A DNA stretch of 64,000 nucleotides from Tribonema minus (lineage: Eukaryota; Sar; Xanthophyceae; Tribonematales; Tribonemataceae): NCBI GenBank assembly GCA_017506865.1, contig JAFCMP010000547.1:682001-746000 (forward strand), given 5' to 3'. A program made the translations under genes and the position numbers. Positions 56,101 through 64,000 of the stretch are shown piece after piece; the stretch's first letter is position 1, and each line of letters begins with the position of its first letter. Under the pieces are notes generated by a model. It saw only the letters and a program-made list of their open reading frames with translations. It had not been told where the DNA came from and made no database searches.

Positions 56101-58762
56101 ATTCTGTTCGATTGCACCTCACGCCCCGTAGCCTCCTCCACGCACCAGTGCTCATGCCCCGTTTAATGTAAAAAGCAGCAGTGCGCTATCAAGCCCTCCG
56201 AGCCTTGGAGTCGTGATGCTGGCCTAAACTGAACGCGCCAAAGAAGCTTTCTAGATTGATATTGAACCGAAACCACCATTTTCGCAGACAAAAGGGTAGC
56301 AGAGCATTCTGTCAGCAGCACATGTGGTAGACCACAATATATCTTCCAAACGCTCAACAAGGCCCGCCGCCGCGCTTTCATTTCCCGCAGTTGCCGCGCG
56401 CGTCGCGACAGGCGGTGCAGTGCACAAAGCAGCAGTGCGCCATCAACGTCTGCGAGCCTCGGAACAGCTACACACCTTCGGCACGCATCACGGCCCACTG
56501 TCGCGCTTTCACTCCCGCGCCGCCGCGCCCGTCGCAACAGGCGGTTAAATGCAAACAGCAGCAGCACGCGACCAAGCCCTCGAGCCTTGGAGCAGCCAAA
56601 CATGCGATGCCTAACAGAACCCTTTCCACACGCTCAAACGCTCCATTGTCGTGCCGCGATTTTGCCGCGCTCACGCGTGTCGCGACAGGCGGCCTCGGCG
56701 CGCGCCAGTCCAGCATAGTCGAGGCGAACGCGCCGCCGCTGCCGCCGCTCCTCAGTGTCCATAGCGCCGCCAGCGCCGCCGCCGACGCCAGCAGCGACTC
56801 TAGCAGCGACAGCGACGACGGCGGCGGCGATGAGGCGCCGGAGCTGGGCTCGCCCAAGCGCGCCGCGGCGGCGGCGGCGCGGCTCACGCTGCCGCTGACG
56901 GGCGGGCCGGCGGCGCCGCCGCCGCTGCAGGCGCTGCCGCCGCAGCCGCGGCCCTCGCTCGTGATGGGCGGCAGCAGCCCGCGCAGCGGCGGCGGCGGCG
57001 GCGGCGGCGGCGGGTCGCCGCGGCCGGGCGGCGTGGCGACGCGGCCGCTGCGCAGTAGCAGGTTAGTGTTAGGGGTAGAGAATTAGGAGAAGGGGTAAGT
57101 GCGCAGCATAGAGTGCCCGTGCGCTGCTCGGGCACTTGTGCGCGCGGCTTCGCGACGTCGGCTGTCGCTGGCGGCTGGCCGGCAGCGGCGCTCCGCAGCG
57201 GCTGTGGGCAGCGCAGCTGCCGCGCGGCGCGCGGTCAGTTGATTGGGTTGCTTCACAGCAGCAGTAGCATGTGCGCGGCCTGTCGGCTGCGGGCCAGGAC
57301 GGCGACATAGATGAGCAACTCATCACTGATGAGTTATGCTCACCCCCTAGCCGCAACGCTCACCGCCGCCCCCCCGTGAACCGCTCCACAGCCGCGCCAT
57401 GAGCGTGTGCGGCCTGCCGCCGGAGCAGGAGGCGCCGTCGTACTGCAGACTTGAACTACTTCCAACGATGATACCTCGGCGTATGCATCCGTCCTGATTT
57501 TATAGGGCCCACCTATGACAGTGCCCCCCCGAGACACCTCTCTAAAACGCTCATTGCCCAACCCCATGAATTGCTGCGCAGCCGCGCCATGAGCGTATGC
57601 GGCCTGCCGCCGGAGCAAGAGGCGCCATCTTACCTCATTGGCGATAGCCTCGAGGACAGGGCGAGCCTGGTGGAGCTGCTGGTGCACTGCGCTGACCTCA
57701 GTGGCCAGGTCATGACCACGCCCGTCGCGCTTGAGTGGGGGCGCCGCATCCTGCAGGAGTTCAGGAACCAGGTATGCTTGCGGTACAATTCAGGTACATG
57801 TGTACTCTGAATGAACTGTGCCGTGGACGTGAACATGACCTCGGTACAGCTGAGGTACACATGTACTCAGAATGAACTGTGTCGTGGACTCGAGCATGAC
57901 CACGCTTGTCGCGCTCGAGTGGGGGCGCCGCATCCTGCAGGAGTTTAGGGATCAGGTGCGTCTCCACTTGCGGAAAGTTTGAGGTAAATGCAATGTGCTC
58001 TGAATAGACTGTGACGCATCCGTTTTGCAACATGCCATGTCTCTGTGCTCCCCTACAACAAAGTCTGCTTCTTTGCACTCATGGTCCTCGCCATGCATCT
58101 GTCCTCTCTCTCCTTCGGCAGTGGGGCGCAAAGAGCAGCTCCGACACCAACCCTGAGCTTGCCCCCCCACCTTCACCCAGATCAGCGAGAAGTCAGCGAG
58201 CCACAAGGGGATGTGTCATTCAGGAAGCTTGCATGTTGCGCAACCGAGCCACAAGTCGCGACTTCTTGCAGCAATGACCTTCGCATCGATCGTCCGCGCT
58301 TGTTCGCGCCCTGAGAGGCGACAATCGACAACATTCATATCACAGCACTCATGGCGCTCGCTGTGCGTTGCCACAAGCGTCGCATTGATCGTCCGTGCCT
58401 CCCCCCGCCCTGAATCGAGGTTCCACTAAATCATGTCATGGCACTCATGGCGCATCGCTGCGCATCGTCCCGCTCTCTCTTCCGCGCAGTCTGACGCGGA
58501 GGAGCGCCTCGGCCTCCCCATCACCTTTGTCCAGATCAGCGAGGAGTCCGAGATCATCAAGGGCCAGCTCTTCTTCCTCGGCAAGATCGTCGCGCCCCTC
58601 TGGGAGCCGGTCGCGGCGCTGTTCCCGGAACTCGCCCACCTGCGCACCAACCTCGACCGCAACCTCGAGTACTATGAAGACGCCATCGCAAAGCTCGCAC
58701 CCCCCAAAACGCCGCGAGCTTCCGCGGACTCCCCCTCGAGAATGCCGCCTCCAACCCGTTGA
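44140..58762 (+). CDS. GAF-domain class I cyclic-nucleotide phosphodiesterase
   Basis: Thirteen exons agree in phase, except for one frame slip: 44140-44447, 45934-46118, 47146-47268, 47785-48022, 48617-49479, 50181-50641, 51210-51385, 52777-52930, 53834-54089, 55021-55203, 56689-57061, 57582-57771 and 58490-58762 (TGA). The start is unresolved; about 1,260 residues are visible. A first GAF domain (SSVRLLYVSRWHRKLFQFVD) spans exons 1-4. A second lies in exon 5 (VVRLYLVDELDGELW ... AVLHAVNKRGG ... RLDEDLLRLFCLEAEVLLQ) and is split by ~120 low-complexity residues. The catalytic domain runs from exon 6: FHNFDHAFSVAH, FCHDLDHPGNNNAF, NNILSRLS ... AILSTDM, LVHCADLSGQ, then LGLPI and the expected invariant Gln in KGQLFF. 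Metal-binding His/Asp residues are all present, so it should hydrolyse cAMP and/or cGMP; specificity cannot be read from sequence. GAF domains usually bind cyclic nucleotides and regulate the enzyme. Confidence 0.8.
44525..44840 (+). repeat. Two echoes of the first GAF exon 3' end
   Basis: Copies at about 44,545-44,615 (KLFQLVFEAARCALAANS) and 44,715-44,815 (diverged, ...SAIS-VGERW region) repeat the end of exon 44140-44447, each followed by the intronic motif tgcgctgagcgctga or similar and 'gtccgcggcgggctggtacg'. Confidence 0.8.
45200..45840 (+). repeat. Up to five pre-echoes of the second PDE exon
   Basis: 'gtaggtatgccgactggcgg' plus 'cacggcgtccccggtgccgt' or variants occur at about 45,203, 45,408, 45,533, 45,674 and 45,786, ahead of the functional exon at 45934. 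They repeat its acceptor and first ~50 nt (GMPTGGTASPVPSPP). Spacing is about 110-205 bp, and the nearest copies are best conserved. Confidence 0.85.
46165..46365 (+). repeat. Two echoes of the second PDE exon 3' end
   Basis: At about 46,172-46,238 and 46,285-46,356, 'gcgccgcgagcgagtggcag' and 'ccggggctcgt(g/a)cag' repeat the exon's last ~65 nt with the donor (gtgggg, changed to ttgggg in the first). The spacer with 'tgtttgaagtatcatgcag' is also duplicated. Confidence 0.9.
48170..48430 (+). repeat. Two echoes of the fourth PDE exon 3' end
   Basis: Copies at about 48,177-48,240 (VTAEEVTRRRTTEALLCI) and 48,340-48,420 (SWVQRTLVKAEEATRRRAME) repeat the end of exon 47785-48022 with its ct|gtgagt donor. 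Confidence 0.92.
48490..48565 (+). repeat. Pre-echo of the GAF-B exon start
   Basis: From the acceptor ccccgcag at 48,488-48,495 the reading (C)EIAPRSMDPEDLVGNV repeats the first ~50 nt of exon 48617-49479 (EIAPRGMDLEDLVDEI). Confidence 0.9.
50840..51150 (+). repeat. Pre-echoes of the HNFDHA exon
   Basis: Copies at about 50,932-50,998 and 51,085-51,142 begin gcag|gtgctgcagtgcgacgac and match the first ~60 nt of exon 51210-51385 (VLQCDDASLRRFVRRVRDGY). A shorter remnant (cgtgcgcgacggctacaacc) lies near 50,848. None reaches the HNFDH metal site. Confidence 0.92.
52365..52700 (+). repeat. Two pre-echoes of the HDLDH exon
   Basis: At about 52,395-52,470 and 52,583-52,662 the acceptor and start of exon 52777-52930 are repeated (SGLIAAFCHDLDHPGNNNAF in the nearer copy; the farther one reads CHGL and loses a base in the HPGN region). 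Both then run into 'ttacggct(t/a)aa(t)ttacggcgtaa'. More distant flanks ('ctcacatttgttgctgctcg', 52,201) are also reiterated. Confidence 0.92.
53070..53225 (+). repeat. Two echoes of the HDLDH exon 3' end
   Basis: 'gctggagcgtcaccacgtgc' plus 'acgtcaccttcaagatactg' recurs at about 53,077-53,122 and, shortened, at 53,180-53,215, each followed by the gtcagtgctcagg-like donor region. Confidence 0.92.
53465..53735 (+). repeat. Pre-echoes of the 'NNILSRLS' exon
   Basis: A good copy at about 53,665-53,722 (acceptor gccacag, EAGSANNILSRLSRAQ) and a decayed one at about 53,462-53,508 precede exon 53834-54089. Between them lies a CCCTAA array (53,524-53,550). Confidence 0.9.
54145..54305 (+). repeat. 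Two echoes of the next exon end
   Basis: 'gcgtgcagccccactgccac' to 'cacgcctgcaggtatgtagg' at about 54,150-54,200 and 54,247-54,303 repeat the end of exon 53834-54089 with its donor. Confidence 0.9.
55215..55820 (+). repeat. Four echoes of the 'SLARSSTGG...AATPRA' exon with TTAGGG spacers
   Basis: Copies at about 55,258-55,361, 55,425-55,533, 55,575-55,692 and 55,740-55,820 (last one poor) repeat the second half and donor of exon 55021-55203 (GSSDSVAASLLVAATPRA). Each is followed by ggtgagg and runs of gttaggg. In two copies a central part is replaced by G homopolymers (55,279-55,301; 55,604-55,629). Confidence 0.92.
56385..56560 (+). repeat. Two pre-echoes of the eleventh PDE exon start
   Basis: 'gtcgcgacaggcggtgcagt' (about 56,402) and 'gtcgcaacaggcggttaaat' (about 56,534), each preceded by ttgccgcgcgc- or gccgcgccc-like sequence, echo the acceptor region cgcgacag|gcggc at 56,681-56,693. 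Confidence 0.75.
57365..57450 (+). repeat. Pre-echo of the 'AMSVCGLPPEQEAPS' exon
   Basis: At about 57,385-57,440 the acceptor (ccacag) and first ~50 nt of exon 57582-57771 are repeated, then diverge after 'gccgtcgtactgcag'. Confidence 0.93.
57890..57957 (+). repeat. Echo of the HCADLS exon 3' end
   Basis: 'catgaccacgcttgtcgcgc' to 'atcctgcaggagtttaggga' and tcag|gtgcgt repeat the last ~60 nt of exon 57582-57771 (VALEWGRRILQEFR), in the intron before the final exon. Confidence 0.93.
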
Positions 58763-60277
58763 CACCCCCCCCCCCCCTCCCCCCTTCAACGAGCTGAGTT
58801 AATACCCCTGTGGTGGGTAATGTAGTCACGCGCGGGGGAGGCCCCTCGCGCGCGCCGCCGCCGCTGTACGAGCGGAAGGGCAGGCGGCGTCGCGCGTCGC
58901 CCCCCCCCCCCCCCCTGCGATGTGTACTTCAGAAAGTACTCGTCAGGTGTGCAGCGCTTGCGTGTGCTGCAGCTGGTCTTGCTGCGGACATGATTGTCAC
59001 GTGCGTCGCCACGGCGGCCACTGCTGCCGCCGCCGCCGCTGGTGCGGCCGCCGCTGCTGCCGCCGTCAACGCTGCTGCCGCCGCCGCTGCTGCTGCGCTG
59101 CCGCTGCGAGTGCCGATGCGAGGGCAGCACTGGCGCGTTGTGCGTGTGCGTTGCGCGCACACGCGGCGATTGTACATGCCGAGCCCGCTGCCTGCGCGCC
59201 CCGTCGCACAGACCGCGCAGTCACGCGCGTGCCGCATGATGAGAGAGTATGTATAGTGGGGCGGATGGGGGGCGGCAGCGCTCCGCCGCCGCGCCGTGTG
59301 TGATTTTTGCTCGTTTCCTTTCTGTGTAAATTTGTTTCAGTCTGCTTTTCACCCAGCCCACAAGAGCGCTTTTCGCTGCCGCTGCCGCGCCTCGAGTGTC
59401 ACGGCGTGTTGTTTGTCTGCGGTGCCTGCGATTGGCGCCTGCCGCTGCGGCCATGCAATACCGAGCTTAGATTTGTGAGCAGCGCACCGTTGATGCATGA
59501 CGTGACGACACACTGCATTCCTTGCCCCTGCTTGTCCCGTGCGCATGGGAGCACTGACGCGGGCAACGCCGTGTTTGACGAGACCGCCATTGCGTGCGCC
59601 ATGCAGCGGTGGCAGGCTGACTCTTGCTGGCGCGCATCTGTCTGCTTTACCGTCATGGGACGCTGGCACGATATCAGCTGCTTTGCCATCCCAGGAGGCT
59701 GGCACGATATCTATCTGCTTCTTGAGAAGACTGCAGTGTGCCAGGTGCCAAGGTTGTCGCAACAGGCAATCGGTCAACAACGACTTGCAGTCAAAAGAGC
59801 CTGACAGCATTGCACAGGAATTGTCCCGTGTCATTTGTGCGCCTGGGAGCGTTCATGGCTGAAGCAACAGGCGGCTGAGCGCAGAGGTGAAGGCGACGCT
59901 TTACAGCAGATGTGCGCAGTTCGCGTCCGGTGTGCGTGGTTGCAGCATCATGCACGCGCAAAAACTCGCAATGGATGCGCGCCGCCTTTGCAGAGATGAG
60001 CCCTTCCGCACCATGTACGTGCGAGACCCAAGAAGGATGTGCCATGGCTTGTTCGATCGCGGATCAACCGGCTGAACCAGATTACACAAGAAAGCGCAGA
60101 AACGGTTGCGGTTGGACCCCACTCAGGGACCCACTACCCACCACCAACCCGCTGTTGAGGTTGCCTTCAGCAGCGCGACGCGCAATGCTTGAAGTTGTTG
60201 ACGAAATGGAACTGAAAAGCGCCCCCCCCGTGGACGCAAAGTCCAAAGATTGTGATCAAATCCAAGGATTCAACACT
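58763..60277. other. Convergent intergenic region
   Basis: This lies between the stop codons of the phosphodiesterase (+) and the phosphatase (-). It contains C homopolymers (58,767-58,785; 58,901-58,916), a GCC/CTG-rich stretch (59,010-59,110) and a short duplication 'gctggcacgatatc' (59,662 and 59,699). No gene is supported. Confidence 0.45.
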
Positions 60278-61589
60278 TCAGTCGCCGCCGCTGGCGCTTC
60301 GCCGGAACGCCTCGAGCCCCGCCGCAAACGTCTCGACGCAGATGCAGTCGGGAATGTGGTGGCACACGACGCCTAGCCGTGCCACCTCGAGAACGTTCCT
60401 GTGCTCGTCGTCGAAAAACAGCATATCGCCAAACGGCACGCCGCCCGCCGCCGCCTGGATGCGCCGAAAGTGCGTCGTCTTGCCGCCGGGGTAGATCTCG
60501 CGGTACGCGGCGAGGGCGTGCAACGTCATGACGCTGCCGCCGCTGCCGCTGCCGCTGCTGCCGCCACCGCTGCCGCTGCCGCCGCCGCCGCCGCTACTGC
60601 CGCCGCTGCCGCCGCCACCGCCGCTGCTGCCAATGTGGCCGCTGCCGCTGCTGCCACCGCCGCTGCCACCATTGCCGCCGTTGCTGCTGTGCGTCTGCAC
60701 GTCGATCAGCTTCAGGCCCTCCTCCGCCCACTCGGGCTCGTCCGTTCGGCTTGCGAGGCCGATTTCGACGCTGCGCGCGTGCAGCGCCGCGATGACGCTC
60801 CGCGCGTGCGGCGCGAGGTCGATGTGCCCGCCGCCGCGGTCGAGGAAGCCGCCGCGCTCGGCTTTTCGGAAGGGCGGCCCCGCGCAGTGCGTGTCTGCGG
60901 CTCAGGAAGGGGGCGTGGCAGGGAGGGGAACTTCAGGTTTGAAGTCGAATAGGCGGGGCAGGTCACGGGAGTTGAGTGCTTGTCGCAGCTTCCTGCACAG
61001 GCGTGCCGGTGACACTGGGGGGAGTCACAGGGGGGTGGAGGTGTGTTGGTGGTGCTGTAATCTGGCGTGGCCGCAGGTGACAGTGCTGCCATCATCAGCA
61101 TTCCAGACGGGCTGCTGTCGCCACGCAGAGCTGGTCTGCTGTGCACGGCAGCAACTGTGTGGAGAATACGACAGTCAGAGATTGAAGTTCGACTTCAAAT
61201 CTTGTGAGCATCCACAGGCACAGTATACATGACGACGCCTTCGCAGAAGCGTGAGAGTTGCAGATGCTGATCGCGACAGTTTGTACTCGTATCTACGAAT
61301 CAGTAGGTTGGTGCTCCAGCCGGTACTACCAGCCCTTCTGATCAGCAGCCACGCACAGTGCAACACACAGGCAGGCAGATCCTGACATCCTGCCACATCC
61401 GGTCATCTTTGACCGCAGGAATGCTCGTCCTCTTTCCAAGAGCGTACCTATCCAAAGCGGCCACAAGGTGTAGTCTATGTCGAAGACCACGATTTTAGGC
61501 AATGGCCCGTCATCAAGCAGCTCCGTGAGGCGTGCCTCGATAGCGGGGATGTCCACCTTGCCGCTGCTGCTCTTCCTCTTGGTCCTCAT
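60278..61589 (-). CDS. Magnesium-dependent phosphatase-1 (HAD superfamily)
   Basis: Exon 1 is 61589-61448 (ATG; donor g|gtacgc, phase 1) and exon 2 is 60894-60278, totalling 252 residues. The junction recreates LWPLWI-D-THCAGPPF, matching the MDP-1 signature. HAD motif I is DIDYT (D37 nucleophile, D39 acid/base). Motif II is around GLASRT (residues 93-98). The catalytic Lys lies in REIYPGGKTTHF (~179-190), and the acidic motif FFDDE (207-211) binds Mg2+. MDP-1 enzymes act on protein phosphotyrosine and on glycated-sugar phosphates in vitro. Odd feature: about 55 Gly/Ser residues (113-168) inserted between motif II and the Lys, where relatives have a short loop. An acceptor (gcttgcag) just upstream of the ATG indicates a 5' UTR intron. 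Confidence 0.88.
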
Positions 61590-62455
61590 GCCATGTGGTA
61601 AATAGGCACCTGCAAGCAGAGGTCGAGGTGTGAGGAGCAAGGCACATTCGTCAAGGCACATTCGTTATTTATTCGATACTCTGGAAACACTTTCAGGCTC
61701 GGCATGATCAGCACACTACTTCGTCTCACTGGTTCAAATGCACAGTGCAAGCTGTGAGCACAAGTAACGCAAGGCAAGGCGGCATGCGATTGTCTACAAC
61801 ACGGACGGATGCCGATCTGCAGTGGCCATGCCGCGTTCTGACACCTGAAAACAGGCAGAGATACGAGCCGCTGCTAGCAGTAGTGAGCTCTAGGGCAGGT
61901 GAAATAACGCACCGCGAAAGTGTCGTCAGTACCTCAGTATACGTACCTCAGATCGCACACGATCAGATGGAACTTCAAGTTTGCGCTTGAAGTTGAGCTT
62001 CGAAAAGCACACAACCAAAGCAAGCAAGGCAAGCACGCACGCAACAGCAACCCAGATACCTGCAGTCAGAAGCACGCTTTGAGGGATTTATCGGCACAGT
62101 TGCAAAGTTCCAGTCAACAATAGCAGCACGACAATAGTAGCACGACATCAGGTGAGCTCTGCAACACCGAGTGGACACTGCGTAGAAGCAGGAGCTAGCA
62201 TCAATCCAGCTGCAACAAACTCCAGTCCAAAGCTGCTCGTGACACACGAGCATGAACACTACACTGCCTTGTGTTGCGGAAGCTAAGCGATGCCACCAAG
62301 CACGCACTGACTTCGTACCATTCTTTTCCAGCACTGTAAACAATGAGCACCCGCAGCTGCCTGCCAGCGATTATCTTCAGCCCTAAGTCATATACATGTC
62401 TTACTACCATATTGTAGCAATGCAAACAGCACCGTGCCCGCTTGCTCTTTCTCAG
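61590..62455. other. Divergent intergenic region / candidate promoter
   Basis: Between the phosphatase start (-) and the CSL4 start (+). It includes 5' UTR sequence of both. The motif (aaggcacattcgt) is tandemly duplicated at about 61,642-61,668. Nothing else recognised. Confidence 0.4.
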
Positions 62456-63921
62456 ATGGCATCGACTCAATTAGCATGCCCCGGAGACAGGCTAGGCAGG
62501 GCGAGCGAGTTCACAAGCGGGCCAGGAACATATACCAGGGGGCCGCACATATTCGCGTCTCTCGTGGGACCCGTGCTGCAGCAGGAGGGGGCGGAAGGGG
62601 GGTTGCCGGTGATAACAGTGCGCGGCGGGAGGAACGCGCAGGATCAGGTCAGTTGCATCAAGGTTATTAACCACAGGTTATGGCAATATGGCTGCAGTGG
62701 TCTCGAAGGCGACGACGTTGCGTGGATGTGTGCCTGTGAGCTCCTGGGGCTAGGGCCAGGATGAACCGCAACATCTGTTCATGCCTCACCTGCAGCGGTA
62801 CACATGGCGGCACGGGATTTCAGGCAACAGTTCCCTGCTTGCGGGCCGCGCATTGGCAGAGCGACATGAGATCACACGTGTGCGCGTACTGTTGCAGTGC
62901 TCCGCGGCCGTAAGATCTGTGCACGTGTTTCATGAGAAGTGCACGCATCTGCATACATGCACTTGCAGAGATGCACTCTATGCATGCAACAAGGAGTAGA
63001 TGAATCTTGAGAAAATGAGAGTGAGCGACAGCAAGGTAGACCATGAAGTTGTGAACCTATATTTTCTTTCATTGTTGAATCGGCCAGGTGAGCAGCGGTG
63101 GTCACTGTAGAATTGCGTGTTCGTTTGATTCATGCTTGTTCTATGCGTAATACAAAGCATACTAGATGCATTATTTGAGCGCGCACTGTGATGCCCTCGG
63201 CAGTAGTGACATAGTGGATACTGCGTCGTTGTCACGCGTGTCTGTGTTCAGCCTGCGCTCAGTACTACTCCCAAGTACTTTGAAAATGCCATGATCGTAC
63301 CTGGTCCTATCAAGCTATTGTGCGGTTGTGTTGCAACTATTTTCAGCATGATAACTCCAGCCTTTCAAAAACATTGTTCAAATTGGAAGCATGCTTAATA
63401 ATAATGGTTGCCCACTTAACCCCTGCTACACTACTGCGAGCAGGTAATAGAGGCGGCAAAGAGGTCATGGCGCGCGTGAACATTCTGAACATATTCTCAC
63501 CTTGAATCACTACTTTGATTACGTATACTCGTGCCGCAACTTGCCCTGTTCCCGCGGCACACCACTGCGAGCAGGTGATAGAGGTCGGCGACGTGGTGAT
63601 GGCGCGCATGATCACACATTTTCACCTTGAGTCATTGCTTGAATTATTTCACCTGAAGACACATCCTCACCTGGAATCATCATCTTGAATTCATTACTCA
63701 AATTACTTCACCTGAAAACACATCCTTACCTGGAATCATTATCTTGAAGTCCTCTCCTTGTGCTATAACTTGCCTTGCCCCACTACGCACAGGTTATAGA
63801 GGTTGGCGATGTAGTCATGGCGCGTGTCACACGCGTGCGAGCGCTGCTGGCGTCCGTGGAGATACTGTGCGCGGGGGAGACGGTGCTGCGGGAGGCGTAC
63901 AACGGCATCATCAAAAAAGAG
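62456..63921 (+). CDS. CSL4: Exosome complex subunit CSL4, 5' part
   Basis: Exon 62456-62647 (ATG directly after ttctcag; donor gtcagt, 64 codons) joins exon 63793-63921 (acceptor cgcacag; donor gtatgc, 43 codons), both phase 0. The reading CPGDRLG ... SGPGTYTRGPHIFASLVG is the N-terminal exosome domain of CSL4/EXOSC1. VIEVGDVVMARVTRVRALLA to YNGIIKKE is the first half of the S1 RNA-binding domain. CSL4 is a cap subunit of the RNA exosome, binding RNA on the 3'-5' decay core in nucleus and cytoplasm. The gene continues past the window; the remaining S1 and C-terminal zinc-ribbon parts are not seen. Confidence 0.87.
63436..63620 (+). repeat. Two pre-echoes of the CSL4 S1 exon
   Basis: At 63,444 and 63,575, after gcgagcag, the first ~40-45 nt of exon 63793-63921 are repeated (VIEVGDVVMAR intact in the nearer copy; frame broken by an indel in the farther). 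Both are followed by a 'ttcaccttga(a/g)tca' spacer. A third fragment (gtgcgagcgctgct) ends the window at 63,987-64,000. Confidence 0.92.
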
Positions 63922-64000
63922 GTATGCGATGCGCGGCGCTCTGCTCATGAACTAGGTTGAAATTGAAGTTGAAGTTTCAACACCACGTGCGAGCGCTGCT

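Noticed and set aside
59307-59804. 165-codon plus-strand frame after the phosphodiesterase
   Set aside because: Cys-rich, no motif, no splice support and within the convergent 3' flank. Probably chance.
1-64000. tRNA, rRNA or other structured RNA genes
   Set aside because: No cloverleaf, conserved rRNA segment or snRNA-like sequence was recognised, although this was by eye only.

Overview
This is nuclear DNA of an intron-rich, GC-rich photosynthetic eukaryote, most likely a unicellular alga. Evidence: genes split into many short exons by GT-AG introns (and two apparent GC-AG introns), long Ala/Gly/Ser/Pro low-complexity coding tracts, a ferredoxin-thioredoxin reductase variable-chain gene (a plastid protein), a plant/fungal-type sterol glucosyltransferase, and scattered TTAGGG-type repeats. 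I cannot name the species.

Layout. 1-5.4 kb: 3' part of an unrecognised + strand gene ending in a long low-complexity exon. 6.2-9.8 kb: a 3.6 kb palindromic DNA transposon with terminal inverted repeats and an 8-bp target duplication; the uninterrupted paralogous site survives at 12.9 kb. 10.8-11.8 kb: a two-exon secreted ricin-B-fold lectin-like gene lying between two copies of a ~0.7 kb repeat. 14.3-39.2 kb (- strand): one very large gene. Splice phases join 21 exons into a protein of about 1,127 residues: an acylation-type N-terminus, a complete UGT80-type glycosyltransferase, a VPS13/ATG2-like membrane segment, an EF-hand and a low-complexity tail. 40.9-42.5 kb (+): ferredoxin-thioredoxin reductase variable chain. 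44.1-58.8 kb (+): a GAF-domain class I cyclic-nucleotide phosphodiesterase in at least 13 exons. 60.3-61.6 kb (-): magnesium-dependent phosphatase-1 (HAD family). 62.5 kb to the end (+): exosome subunit CSL4, running off the window.

The most striking property is shared by nearly all the genes: introns carry degenerate partial copies of neighbouring exons, usually including a splice site, in tandem arrays of two to six ('exon echoes'). The cleanest case is the ferredoxin-thioredoxin reductase gene, where a phase-0, 54-nt segment occurs four times. These echoes explain most of the short open frames in the introns.

Gene models were built by eye from splice consensus, phase agreement and family resemblance; no alignment, search or transcript evidence was available. 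The genes do not form an operon-like unit. The unifying themes are lipid/membrane and Ca2+ or cyclic-nucleotide signalling domains in the two large genes and, above all, the unusual exon/intron duplication.
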